Shown in pieces: positions 36,603 to 43,978 of a DNA stretch of 64,000 nucleotides. A program made the position numbers and the translations under genes. Numbering within the stretch: position 1 is the stretch's first letter; every line of letters begins with the position of its first letter. The notes beneath the pieces are model-generated. The model was given only the letters and a program-made list of their open reading frames with translations. It did not search any database and was not told the origin of the DNA. The stretch is from Solibacillus palustris. GTDB taxonomy: Bacteria; Bacillota; Bacilli; Bacillales_A; Planococcaceae. The stretch lies in NCBI RefSeq assembly GCF_022549215.1, contig NZ_JAKZFC010000003.1, positions 186,001 through 250,000 of the forward strand, in the 5' to 3' direction.

Positions 36603-37529
36603 ATGAAAAAACGTTTCGTAACAACTGTCGCTTTAGCAATTGGGATTAGTTCATTTTCTACAATGCCAGCAATAATGGAACCAACACCTGTATATGCTGC
36701 AAATGTACAAAATAATGATCAAGCCGTTGCTATTAAAGCCAATCAATTAATTACTACTGCAAAAAGTTTAATCGGGAAAGCAACTTATAGTAATACCGTC
36801 TATAAACCTACTGCACCTTATAAATTTTCATGTGCCACTTTTTTAATGTATATTTTCGAGAAAAATGGCGTAGATTTAGCAACTTATAACGAAAACTATA
36901 TGATGCAACAAGGAACCTATGTACCACGTAACCAGCTTCAAAAAGGGGATTTATTATTCTTTAAAAGTAAAAAAACAGGAACAGACCCAGACCATGTTGG
37001 GATGTACATTGGAGATAATAAAATCATTCACATGGCTGATTCAAAACAAAACATTGTTATTTCAGATTTAAATAGTAAGCCGTACTACAAGGATAATTAT
37101 GTAACCGCTCGTCGCGTACTACCAACATTAATGAGTGCAAATCCTGCAACAACAGGAGATAAAATTGTTGCCAATGCGTACGCTACGAAAGACCAAGTAA
37201 AGATGGGCTCAATTAATAATGATGCTTCATTACGATTTACATCAGGCGGCTTCATTGAATATACGTACCGAAAAAATGGCGTTTTATTAAAAACCAAAAC
37301 ACTTAGCGAGCAAATGAAACTTGGTACAGCTGTTTCTAAATCAAACTTAAAAAAAGGGGATTTAGTATTCTTCAACAGTACGAAGGGATCTAAAACACCA
37401 ACACAAGTTGCAATTTATGCAGGTGACCACCGATTAATTATTCCTACGAGTAATGGAGTTATTACACGTGTTTTACTAGTAGATTATTATAAAGATCATT
37501 ATATTACCGCTAGACGTGTAACGAAATAA
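36603..37529 (+). CDS. Secreted NlpC/P60 protein with one intact and one degenerate domain
   Basis: Exported protein (308 aa) with a signal peptide (MKKRFVTTVALAIGISSFSTMPAIMEPTPVYA). The first NlpC/P60 domain (about residues 50-185) keeps the catalytic Cys in KFSCATFLMYIF and the His in DHVGMYIGDNKIIHM. The second domain (about 190-308) repeats the same layout (KKGDLVFFNS, QVAIYAGDHRLII) but has SGG in place of the Cys and Gln in place of the His, so it should be inactive. Likely a gamma-D-glutamyl/diamino acid endopeptidase with a binding second domain. GGAGG before the ATG at 36603. Confidence 0.85.
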   Translation: MKKRFVTTVALAIGISSFSTMPAIMEPTPVYAANVQNNDQAVAIKANQLITTAKSLIGKATYSNTVYKPTAPYKFSCATFLMYIFEKNGVDLATYNENYMMQQGTYVPRNQLQKGDLLFFKSKKTGTDPDHVGMYIGDNKIIHMADSKQNIVISDLNSKPYYKDNYVTARRVLPTLMSANPATTGDKIVANAYATKDQVKMGSINNDASLRFTSGGFIEYTYRKNGVLLKTKTLSEQMKLGTAVSKSNLKKGDLVFFNSTKGSKTPTQVAIYAGDHRLIIPTSNGVITRVLLVDYYKDHYITARRVTK

Positions 37530-37537
37530 AACAAATG

Positions 37538-37585
37538 AAAATAGCTCTATCAACTGTATTGTAGACAGTGATAGAGCTATTTTTA
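37538..37585. terminator. Bidirectional terminator between the NlpC/P60 gene and the first MurF-like gene
   Basis: AAAATAGCTCTATCA and TGATAGAGCTATTTTT form a long stem with a smaller inner hairpin. A and T runs at both ends serve the convergent genes. Confidence 0.9.
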
Positions 37586-37600
37586 ATCTATTTCTTTTCA

Positions 37601-38989
37601 TCATTCACTACTTTTTAGTTGTTTAGCAAATTGAATCATTGCTCGACTCGACATCGGGCCCTTAATGAGCAAAAGTGATTCTCTATCTAACTGTTGCTCT
37701 AGTAACTCATACACACCTTTAATGTCTTTATACATATATACTTTTGCTGATGTTCCGTCTGCAATTGCTTGTTTGGCAATATTCTCGGCTTTCGTTCCAA
37801 CCGTTATTAACGTGTGAATCGGATAGGTGGCAACTAAACTCCCTAATTCCATGTGATATTTTTTTTCGAATTTGCCAAGTCTTTTAATATCACCTAATAC
37901 TAAATAACGCTTCTTACCATTCCCTACCGAATCTAGCACCTTTAATGCTGCTTCTAGTGAGGTTGGGTTATTTGTCCATGTATCATCGATAATCGTGCTC
38001 CCGCCTACTCCCTTTGAAAACTGTAAATGGCGCTCCATTTGCTCGAAAGTTCTTAACTTTAAGATTGCCTTTTGAACAGATAGGCCAAGCTCATGAATGA
38101 CCGCTAGCACTGCAAGAACGTTGTACACTTGATGTTCCCCGTAACCCGGAATATAGGCTTGAAATTTTTTGTTATTGATATGAACCTGAAATTTCATGCC
38201 TTTTTCAGCAAATTGCACTGCCGTGGCGTATATGTCCGCTTTATTTTTAATGCCAAATGTAAACACTTTATTTTGATACGTTGATAAAGGAAGTTTCTTT
38301 GTATTTTCATCATCGCTGTTAATGATTAGTGTTCCTCCCGCACGTATTCCATTTAAAATTTCGGATTTCGCTTTAATGTAGCCATCTAAATTTTTACATC
38401 CATCTAAATGATGTACACCTATATTTGTAATTACACCAATGGTTGGCTGGTAGATTTGACATTGATAGCTGATATTACCTGTATTCCCTAAGCCTAATTC
38501 AAAAACTGCCGCTTTTGTGTCATCATCAATTCCTAATAAATATGTTAATGTTTGACGCGGTTCGTTTTTACTACTTACGGATGTTTGAACGTTCATTTCA
38601 TTACTTAATATATGTTTGAGCATTTCTTTCGTAGTCGTCTTTCCACAAGTTCCAGTAATTGCAACAACGGGAAGGTCAAACAAGTTCCGATAATACGTGC
38701 AAAATACAAAGAAAGCTTGTAAAAGATTGCGAACATAAATAGCGGTAATTTGAGATAGTGCTTGATTTTGCAGTTTCTCCTTTTCATCACAAACAATTAA
38801 TAAAGGCTTTATATTATTTAATTCTTCCCAATTTATATCATCACTTTTGCGGATAAACAACATTGTATTCGGTGCGATTAATTGCTGTGGATCATAATTC
38901 ATAACATGCTTCACAAACCAATTTTCAGCACCGTTTATTAATTGCCCTCCTAGCAATTGACGTATGGTTTTTACGTGTAAAGCTCGGAT
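37601..38989 (-). CDS. MurF-like ligase A (Mur ligase family, diverged)
   Basis: ATP-dependent amide ligase with Mur ligase central and C-terminal domains (462 aa). ITGTCGKTTTKEML is the P-loop, FELGLGNTGNI and NIGVHHLD follow, GYGEHQVYNVLAV is the MurF-like segment, and SLLLIKGPMSSR closes the third domain. The family motif DDTYNANPxS is replaced by DDTWTNNPTS. The N-terminal 90 residues do not look like the UDP-binding domain. Homology to ligase B continues 11 codons before the first TTG, up to an ATC at 38989 that follows AAAGGGGG by seven bases; I take this ATC as the start. It is 33 bases after the ATP-grasp gene, probably one operon. Confidence 0.8.
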   Translation of the reverse strand: MRALHVKTIRQLLGGQLINGAENWFVKHVMNYDPQQLIAPNTMLFIRKSDDINWEELNNIKPLLIVCDEKEKLQNQALSQITAIYVRNLLQAFFVFCTYYRNLFDLPVVAITGTCGKTTTKEMLKHILSNEMNVQTSVSSKNEPRQTLTYLLGIDDDTKAAVFELGLGNTGNISYQCQIYQPTIGVITNIGVHHLDGCKNLDGYIKAKSEILNGIRAGGTLIINSDDENTKKLPLSTYQNKVFTFGIKNKADIYATAVQFAEKGMKFQVHINNKKFQAYIPGYGEHQVYNVLAVLAVIHELGLSVQKAILKLRTFEQMERHLQFSKGVGGSTIIDDTWTNNPTSLEAALKVLDSVGNGKKRYLVLGDIKRLGKFEKKYHMELGSLVATYPIHTLITVGTKAENIAKQAIADGTSAKVYMYKDIKGVYELLEQQLDRESLLLIKGPMSSRAMIQFAKQLKSSE

Positions 38990-39022
38990 AAAATCGCCCC
39001 CTTTAAATTAGGTTATGAAAGT

Positions 39023-40312
39023 TTATCCATCTTTCTTAGGTGATCTATTCATAAGTTTATAATTCATTATCGTGTTGTACATCGTTGTGTCTTCTAATGT
39101 TTGAAAGAACGACAAATCTGGTACATAATTACCTTCAATAACCCATATCCTCCCCAAATCTGTTACCGCTATATCAAAGCCAATAATGTTACGTTCTGCT
39201 GATTGGTCAAGCAAATGGGATGCTGCTTTACAAACGGTATCTATTTGATTTTCAAGTTGCCCATGAAACTTTGAAAGTACAGTAGATTGTCTTAGCGCTT
39301 GTTGCAAAGTCAAAATAGATTGAGCTGCATTCGTTACAAAAAAATGAGGCCCTGCAACTTTTACCACTTTGCCAGTTACATACCAATCATTTGCTACCTT
39401 TTGCGTCATAACTCGGATATCCATAAATCGATTATCGATTGTCGCTAATTCAATACCCCGTTGAATGATATAGTTTTCATCTATTGGAGCAATTTTGCGA
39501 ACATGCTCATACACTTGCTCAATACCTGCTATTGCCCATTTTTGTCTTCCCATCTGAATTTCATAATTTCGCATTCCTCTTTTGTGAATTTTTATAATCC
39601 CTTTTCCTTGTTGCCCATTACATGGCTTTAAAAATACAAGGGAATACCAACTTAAATAGCATGAAAATGTTGACGTCGTTAGTAAATCCGTTTGGGGCAT
39701 GAAGTTCGCGATACTTTGATATTGATTCCATTTACTAACCGAGAAATGGAGAAAAGAATCGGTAATCACTATATCCCCTGCTAAATTAAATATCAACTCT
39801 ATAACTATAGATTCACAATTGGTATAAGATGGTCCCAGTTGTTCAGCCGCCATGATCGCAACTTTTTGTAATTGTACTTGGTGCCTAAAACAAGCTACTG
39901 TTTCAATAATATTGAGATTTTGTTTTGATGAATGTGTAACATACCAGCGTTCATTGCGTCTTTGAACAGTTACTAAACAGTGATACCCTTTTTTACTTAG
40001 AAGTGTCGTATGAAAATGCGATTGAATGATATAATTTCTAGCACCAATAATCTGTTGAATATATTCATAAAGACCTTCTTCTAACATGTCAACTACTCTA
40101 ACTTTAGTTTTTATCTGATACATTCCTTGATGTTTTGTCACAATAATAAAATCCATGCCAACAATTGGTTTCAGAATGATTTGATGCTCTAGCTTCAACA
40201 TGGAGTACAATGCATCCTTTGAAAAACGTTCAATCTTGGCTAAATACGGTTGCAATTGCTCATGTTGCATTAGTATTTTATATTGTTCGATTCTCCCCCT
40301 AATCGCATGCAT
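39023..40312 (-). CDS. Tandem ATP-grasp protein of the YheC/YheD type
   Basis: Protein of 429 residues made of two ATP-grasp halves. The C-terminal half (about 215-429) has LVFLKPCNGQQGKGIIKI, ENYIIQRGIELATIDNRFMDIRVMTQK and IGFDIAVTDLGRIWVIEGNYVPD, the YheC/YheD spore-coat ATP-grasp pattern. The N-terminal half follows the same order (HQIILKPIVGMDFIIV, NYIIQSHF, IVIELIFNLAGDIVITDSFLHFS) but lacks the Gly-rich loop and the metal-binding Asn, so it is probably inactive. GGGGAGG five bases before the ATG sets the start. It precedes MurF-like ligase A. Confidence 0.82.
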   Translation of the reverse strand: MHAIRGRIEQYKILMQHEQLQPYLAKIERFSKDALYSMLKLEHQIILKPIVGMDFIIVTKHQGMYQIKTKVRVVDMLEEGLYEYIQQIIGARNYIIQSHFHTTLLSKKGYHCLVTVQRRNERWYVTHSSKQNLNIIETVACFRHQVQLQKVAIMAAEQLGPSYTNCESIVIELIFNLAGDIVITDSFLHFSVSKWNQYQSIANFMPQTDLLTTSTFSCYLSWYSLVFLKPCNGQQGKGIIKIHKRGMRNYEIQMGRQKWAIAGIEQVYEHVRKIAPIDENYIIQRGIELATIDNRFMDIRVMTQKVANDWYVTGKVVKVAGPHFFVTNAAQSILTLQQALRQSTVLSKFHGQLENQIDTVCKAASHLLDQSAERNIIGFDIAVTDLGRIWVIEGNYVPDLSFFQTLEDTTMYNTIMNYKLMNRSPKKDG

Positions 40313-40338
40313 GATGGCCTCCCCCGATACATTTTATA

Positions 40339-40372
40339 AAAGCCCCATCAATTCATAATTGAAGGGACCTCA
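40339..40372 (-). terminator. Intrinsic terminator after the Cys-capped protein gene
   Basis: On the minus strand CCCTTCAATT and AATTGATGGG pair around ATG, with one mismatch, and TTTT follows. It separates this gene from the ATP-grasp gene; read-through is possible. Confidence 0.6.
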
Positions 40373-40389
40373 TTCACATCAATGCACCT

Positions 40390-40824
40390 TTAACATTGAC
40401 AACCTAAAGCAACAACTGATCCTTGCTTAACGGGTACAGTACCATCTTGATTAAAGAATCCTTTAATGACGAAGCTTTGAACTAAATCATTATTTGCAGT
40501 TGCTACTTGATCTCTGAATACTGCTTTAAATGGGTATTCTGTCATCCCAATTAGCCCAGTACCACGAACCTTTATAACACAGTTCTTCCCTTCTCTTTTA
40601 CATTTCACATCTGTAATTTCATTTGCAGTAAATATAAAACTAAAACTATCTGGTGTTTCAGTATCTTCAAATAGTAATGACAGCGTAGAAGTATTTAGCG
40701 TAGTAATACATACATTGGCAAGGTATGTTAAATTCCCGCGAATATTTCCAACACCATCGAACTTAACATTTACGCCTTCGGCAAAAGCATTTACACGCAC
40801 ACCACATGGACAAATACCTCCCAT
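40390..40824 (-). CDS. Cys-capped hypothetical protein in the ligase cluster
   Basis: I do not recognise this 144-residue protein. It begins MGGICPCG and ends GCQC, so cysteine pairs lie at both tips, with a mostly beta-type body (NVKFDGVGNIRGNLTYLANVCITTL, SLLFEDTETPDSFSFIF, VIKVRGTGLIGMTEYPFKAVFRD, SFVIKGFFNQDGTVPVKQGSVVALG). There is no signal peptide. Such terminal cysteines and a beta body are seen in self-assembling spore-surface proteins; that role is inference from location among the YheC/YheD-type and CotY/CotZ-like genes. AAGGGAGGGG precedes the ATG. Confidence 0.65.
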   Translation of the reverse strand: MGGICPCGVRVNAFAEGVNVKFDGVGNIRGNLTYLANVCITTLNTSTLSLLFEDTETPDSFSFIFTANEITDVKCKREGKNCVIKVRGTGLIGMTEYPFKAVFRDQVATANNDLVQSFVIKGFFNQDGTVPVKQGSVVALGCQC

Positions 40825-40968
40825 AGTTTCCCCTCCCTTCTTGTATGATTAATACACTATATTAAATTAATATTTCTGGTGCTTGTGTATTTGCCATTGG
40901 CGGTTCTGGTGCCTACATGCGTGTCATGTATAAATTGATTTGTGTCAAAAAAGCAACTTATTACGCAC

Positions 40969-42345
40969 TCATGTTTTTTTCTTCAATTTTGATGCTAAAT
41001 CAAACATTGTTTTACTATACATATCTCCTTTAATTAAAATAATTGTATTGCGATCAATGATTACTTTTAATAGTTCATAGGCTAACACACTATTAATAAA
41101 ACGATATACTTGTGCTTGTATCCCTAACTCCTCCGCATGATCTGCAATAATTTTTGCATGTTCTCCAACGGTAATGAGTATATCTACTCCTTTTTCTAAT
41201 ACAATCTCTGCTGCTTTTTTATGAATAAACGTTCCCCATGAACCGACATCGGTAATTGTTCCAATAATGGCAATACGCTTCTTTCCACCAGCAAGTTCAT
41301 TTAATACAGTTAAGGCCGCTTCAAGTGATGTTGTTGTAATGCTCCACGTATCATCCAGTAAGAGCGCATCATTCATACCTTCAAATAATTGCAATTGTTT
41401 ATTGAGCGGACGATATGTTTGTAACTGTCCCGCTGCTTGAGGTATTGTTAACCCCATCTCAACTACTGCCACAATAGCAGCTAATGCGTTCATTACTTGG
41501 TGTTTTCCAAAGCCAGTAACGTTTACTTTATGGTGCTCCCCCTTATGAACAACTACAAACTCCATACCATTTGTACTGTAGCGGATATTTGTAGCGGCAA
41601 AATCATTTGAACTTTTCGTTCCAATTTTTATGAGTCGCCCTTTGAATTTTTGGAAATCTATTTTGCTTGTATTACGATCCTCCCCATTAATGATTAACAC
41701 ACTATTTTCATCTAATATTTCTAACATTTCAGCCTTAGCGTCAATATAACCCTCTAATGTTTTGCAATAATTTAAATGATGTTCTCCAATATTTGTAATA
41801 ATTCCAATTGTCGGCTTGTAGTACTTTCCAGCTTGATGCAAATCTCCTGGTGCCCCTACAGCAGTTTCAAAAACTGCTGCCTCTGTATCACTTTCAATAC
41901 TTAATAAGTATTGAAAAAAGGCCGTCCTAGAATTCGTACTAAGCTGTGTTGCCGTCACTTTTTTATAACGCATTAAAATATGTTTAATCATTTCTTTCGT
42001 TGTTGTTTTGCCTGCTGTTCCCGTAATAGCCACAACCGGTAGCTGAAATTGTTGTCGATAGAAATGGATAAATTTCCATAGCGCTTCCTCAGAGCGCTCT
42101 ACCTGGATTACCGTCACTTCATTTGGAAGTTCCTTCGTGTGATAATGCCACTCCGTAACAAGTACAAGCGGGAAACATGGCGCTAATTTTGCCCAATTCA
42201 TAATGCGCTTTTCAATAAACAAAACCGTATTTCGCCGCTTTACCTGTTTTAAACGATATGCCCCATAATGAATACCGATTGACGAGCCATGTATATGTTT
42301 TCCATCAACAATAGTACATAATGTTTCAACAGAAATTGGTTTCAT
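40969..42345 (-). CDS. MurF-like ligase B (Mur ligase family, diverged)
   Basis: Second stand-alone Mur ligase homologue (458 aa), roughly collinear with ligase A. The P-loop is ITGTAGKTTTKEMI; FETAVGAPGDL, NIGEHHLNYCKTLEGYIDAKAEML, INGEDRNTSKI, GFGKHQVMNALAA and TIILIKGDMYSK follow. DDTWSITTTSLEAAL replaces the MurF substrate motif DDTYNANPxS. It lacks a recognisable UDP-MurNAc-binding N-terminus. The ATG at 42345 has GGAAGGTG nine bases upstream; a GTG at 42357 overlaps that site. A sigma-K-like promoter precedes it, divergent from a stand-alone ATP-grasp ligase. Confidence 0.82.
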   Translation of the reverse strand: MKPISVETLCTIVDGKHIHGSSIGIHYGAYRLKQVKRRNTVLFIEKRIMNWAKLAPCFPLVLVTEWHYHTKELPNEVTVIQVERSEEALWKFIHFYRQQFQLPVVAITGTAGKTTTKEMIKHILMRYKKVTATQLSTNSRTAFFQYLLSIESDTEAAVFETAVGAPGDLHQAGKYYKPTIGIITNIGEHHLNYCKTLEGYIDAKAEMLEILDENSVLIINGEDRNTSKIDFQKFKGRLIKIGTKSSNDFAATNIRYSTNGMEFVVVHKGEHHKVNVTGFGKHQVMNALAAIVAVVEMGLTIPQAAGQLQTYRPLNKQLQLFEGMNDALLLDDTWSITTTSLEAALTVLNELAGGKKRIAIIGTITDVGSWGTFIHKKAAEIVLEKGVDILITVGEHAKIIADHAEELGIQAQVYRFINSVLAYELLKVIIDRNTIILIKGDMYSKTMFDLASKLKKKT

Positions 42346-42371
42346 AATACATTTCACCTTCCTTTCACTCT

Positions 42372-42400
42372 TAGCATATGTTCGATGAATTTTTAGACGT
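42372..42400 (-). promoter_or_regulatory. Sigma-K-like promoter before MurF-like ligase B
   Basis: AC (42400-42399), 18 bases, CATATGCTA (42380-42372) on the minus strand. The -10 fits CATANNNTA exactly; the spacer is one base longer than for gerE. It lies about 30 bases before the start. Confidence 0.45.
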
Positions 42401-42432
42401 AGATATTTGAATTATATAGGTTGGATAACCAG

Positions 42433-42459
42433 ACAAAATCTATTTATCACCATACTTTT
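42433..42459 (+). promoter_or_regulatory. Sigma-K-like promoter before the stand-alone ATP-grasp ligase
   Basis: AC (42433-42434), 16 bases, CATACTTTT. One position of CATANNNTA differs. It lies about 40 bases before the start, divergent from the promoter of MurF-like ligase B. Confidence 0.35.
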
Positions 42460-42500
42460 AAGAGGAGGTACTTTCATCAATTCGAATGGAGGTGAATGAA

Positions 42501-43709
42501 TTGAAGACAATTGTTTTTATTGGTACTAACAAATCTGGCTCAAGCAGGGAAGCAACAAAAGCAGCGGAAAAGTTGGGTTATTTTACCGTTCTATTTACAA
42601 GTAACGAAAGACAATTTGAACAGCGTGAGCAATACGTGGATATCCATAAAATGATTGTTGTGGATACTTCAAATATGGAGGCTTTGAAAGCGGAAATTGT
42701 TAAACTTCAACAAATCGGATTAGAAATTAAAACGATTGTTAGTTTTGTGGACCCCTATGTACATGTGGCTTCCTTACTTTGCGATATGTTTTGTCAAAAT
42801 CTCACCTCATCAAAAGCAATTGAAATTATGGAGGATAAAGAGGAGACACGAAAGTTTTTACTGAACAAATCATATACGCCACAATTTACAGTCATTGGAC
42901 CAAACGAAATACCAACAGGCAAATTAATATTCCCTCTCATCATTAAATCTCCAAAATCAACTGGCTCTAAAGATGTATTATTTGCTAAGGATAAAAAGGA
43001 ATTTAACAAGCATCTTGCAACGCTTCAAAGTAAATATCCTACCGAATCCATTATTTATGAGGAATACTTAAAAGGTGAACAATATTTAGTGGAAGTTATT
43101 GTACAAAAACATCTTCCCCATATTATTGCAGTCATGAGACAAGATATTACAAAGGGAAAACGATTCATTATTACAGGCTATCAGCTATTTGCAAATATAC
43201 CTCCAAATTTGTTACCAGATCTTGAAACGCTTTGCCAATCCATTGTAGAAACGTTCGATATTAATACTGGGGCTTTTCATTTAGAATTACGACTAATAGG
43301 AAATAATTGGAAGTTGATTGAAATAAACCCACGTATTTCAGGTGGAGCTATGAATAGAATGATAGAGGCCGCATTTGGTATTAATTTGGTAGAGCAAACA
43401 TTAAAACTCTATCTCGGGGATGAACCAGATTTCACACCTAAACATCACCATTTTGTCTATACTAAATATTTAATTGTCCATCGAAAAGGTAGATTAGAAA
43501 AAGTAACAGGAAAGCTACGCGCCTTAAAATCCCCAGGCATTTTCGAAGTGTATATTAAACCTAAAAAAGGCACAATACTCATCCCCCCTTTATCAATGGG
43601 ACATCGATATGCCTACATCATTGCTCAAGGCAGTTCTATAAGTGAAGCCGTATCACGTGCTAATCGGGCAGCCCACGAAATAAAATTTCACATGCACCAT
43701 CTACAATAA
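42501..43709 (+). CDS. Stand-alone ATP-grasp carboxylate-amine ligase
   Basis: ATP-grasp ligase (402 aa) of the carbamoyl-phosphate synthase/BacD-like kind, which joins amino acids or dipeptides by acyl-phosphate chemistry. An N-terminal Rossmann-like preATP domain (TIVFIGTNKSGSSREATKAAEKLG) is followed by KSPKSTGSKDVLFAKDKKEF, IYEEYLKGEQYLVEVIVQ, TGAFHLELRLIGNNWKLIEINPRISGGAM, with the metal-binding Glu, Asn and Arg intact. The TTG at 42501 is five bases after GGAGGTGA; the in-frame ATG at 42486 is part of that site. A sigma-K-like promoter (AC-N16-CATACTTTT) lies at 42433-42459. Confidence 0.85.
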   Translation: MKTIVFIGTNKSGSSREATKAAEKLGYFTVLFTSNERQFEQREQYVDIHKMIVVDTSNMEALKAEIVKLQQIGLEIKTIVSFVDPYVHVASLLCDMFCQNLTSSKAIEIMEDKEETRKFLLNKSYTPQFTVIGPNEIPTGKLIFPLIIKSPKSTGSKDVLFAKDKKEFNKHLATLQSKYPTESIIYEEYLKGEQYLVEVIVQKHLPHIIAVMRQDITKGKRFIITGYQLFANIPPNLLPDLETLCQSIVETFDINTGAFHLELRLIGNNWKLIEINPRISGGAMNRMIEAAFGINLVEQTLKLYLGDEPDFTPKHHHFVYTKYLIVHRKGRLEKVTGKLRALKSPGIFEVYIKPKKGTILIPPLSMGHRYAYIIAQGSSISEAVSRANRAAHEIKFHMHHLQ

Positions 43710-43710
43710 G

Positions 43711-43893
43711 AAAAGCGCTAAAGCGCCCTTCCAGCCCCGAGTGGGCAAAACGCCACGTCCATGTGGCATGCCCTCAATGACTCACATCGTGTGAGCCTCA
43801 GACATTGGAGAGCCCGACGCAAAAGTAAAAGCTCCACCACTTTTGCAGGAGGGATCGAAATGACCGAGGGGCTGGCGCTTTAGCCTAGACACT
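43711..43893. repeat. Structured MITE-like repeat, about 180 bases
   Basis: The ends GCTAAAGCGCC-(4 nt)-CAGCCCC and GGGGCTGGCGCTTTAGC pair fully except for a 4-base bulge. Inside are CCAC/GTGG, CTCACA-TCG-TGTGAG and GCAAAAGT/ACTTTTGC hairpins. GC content is well above the surroundings. It lies between the convergent ATP-grasp and fusion genes and resembles the dispersed structured repeats of Bacillaceae genomes. No transposase is nearby. Confidence 0.7.
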
Positions 43894-43925
43894 TTGTAAA
43901 AATTTATTCTTTCAAATATTTTAAG

Positions 43926-43971
43926 AAAAAAGGCTATACGAAAAGAAAAACTTTCCGTATAGCCTTTTATT
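43926..43971 (-). terminator. Intrinsic terminator after the fusion ligase
   Basis: AAAAGGCTATACG and CGTATAGCCTTTT are exact complements around a 19-base loop. On the minus strand a T-rich run follows, eight bases after the fusion gene stop. Confidence 0.85.
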
Positions 43972-43978
43972 ATGCGAA

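Noticed and set aside
43711-43893. Riboswitch or tmRNA-like RNA
   Set aside because: It lies between convergent genes with no downstream gene to control and no known RNA signature; repeat element is the better reading.
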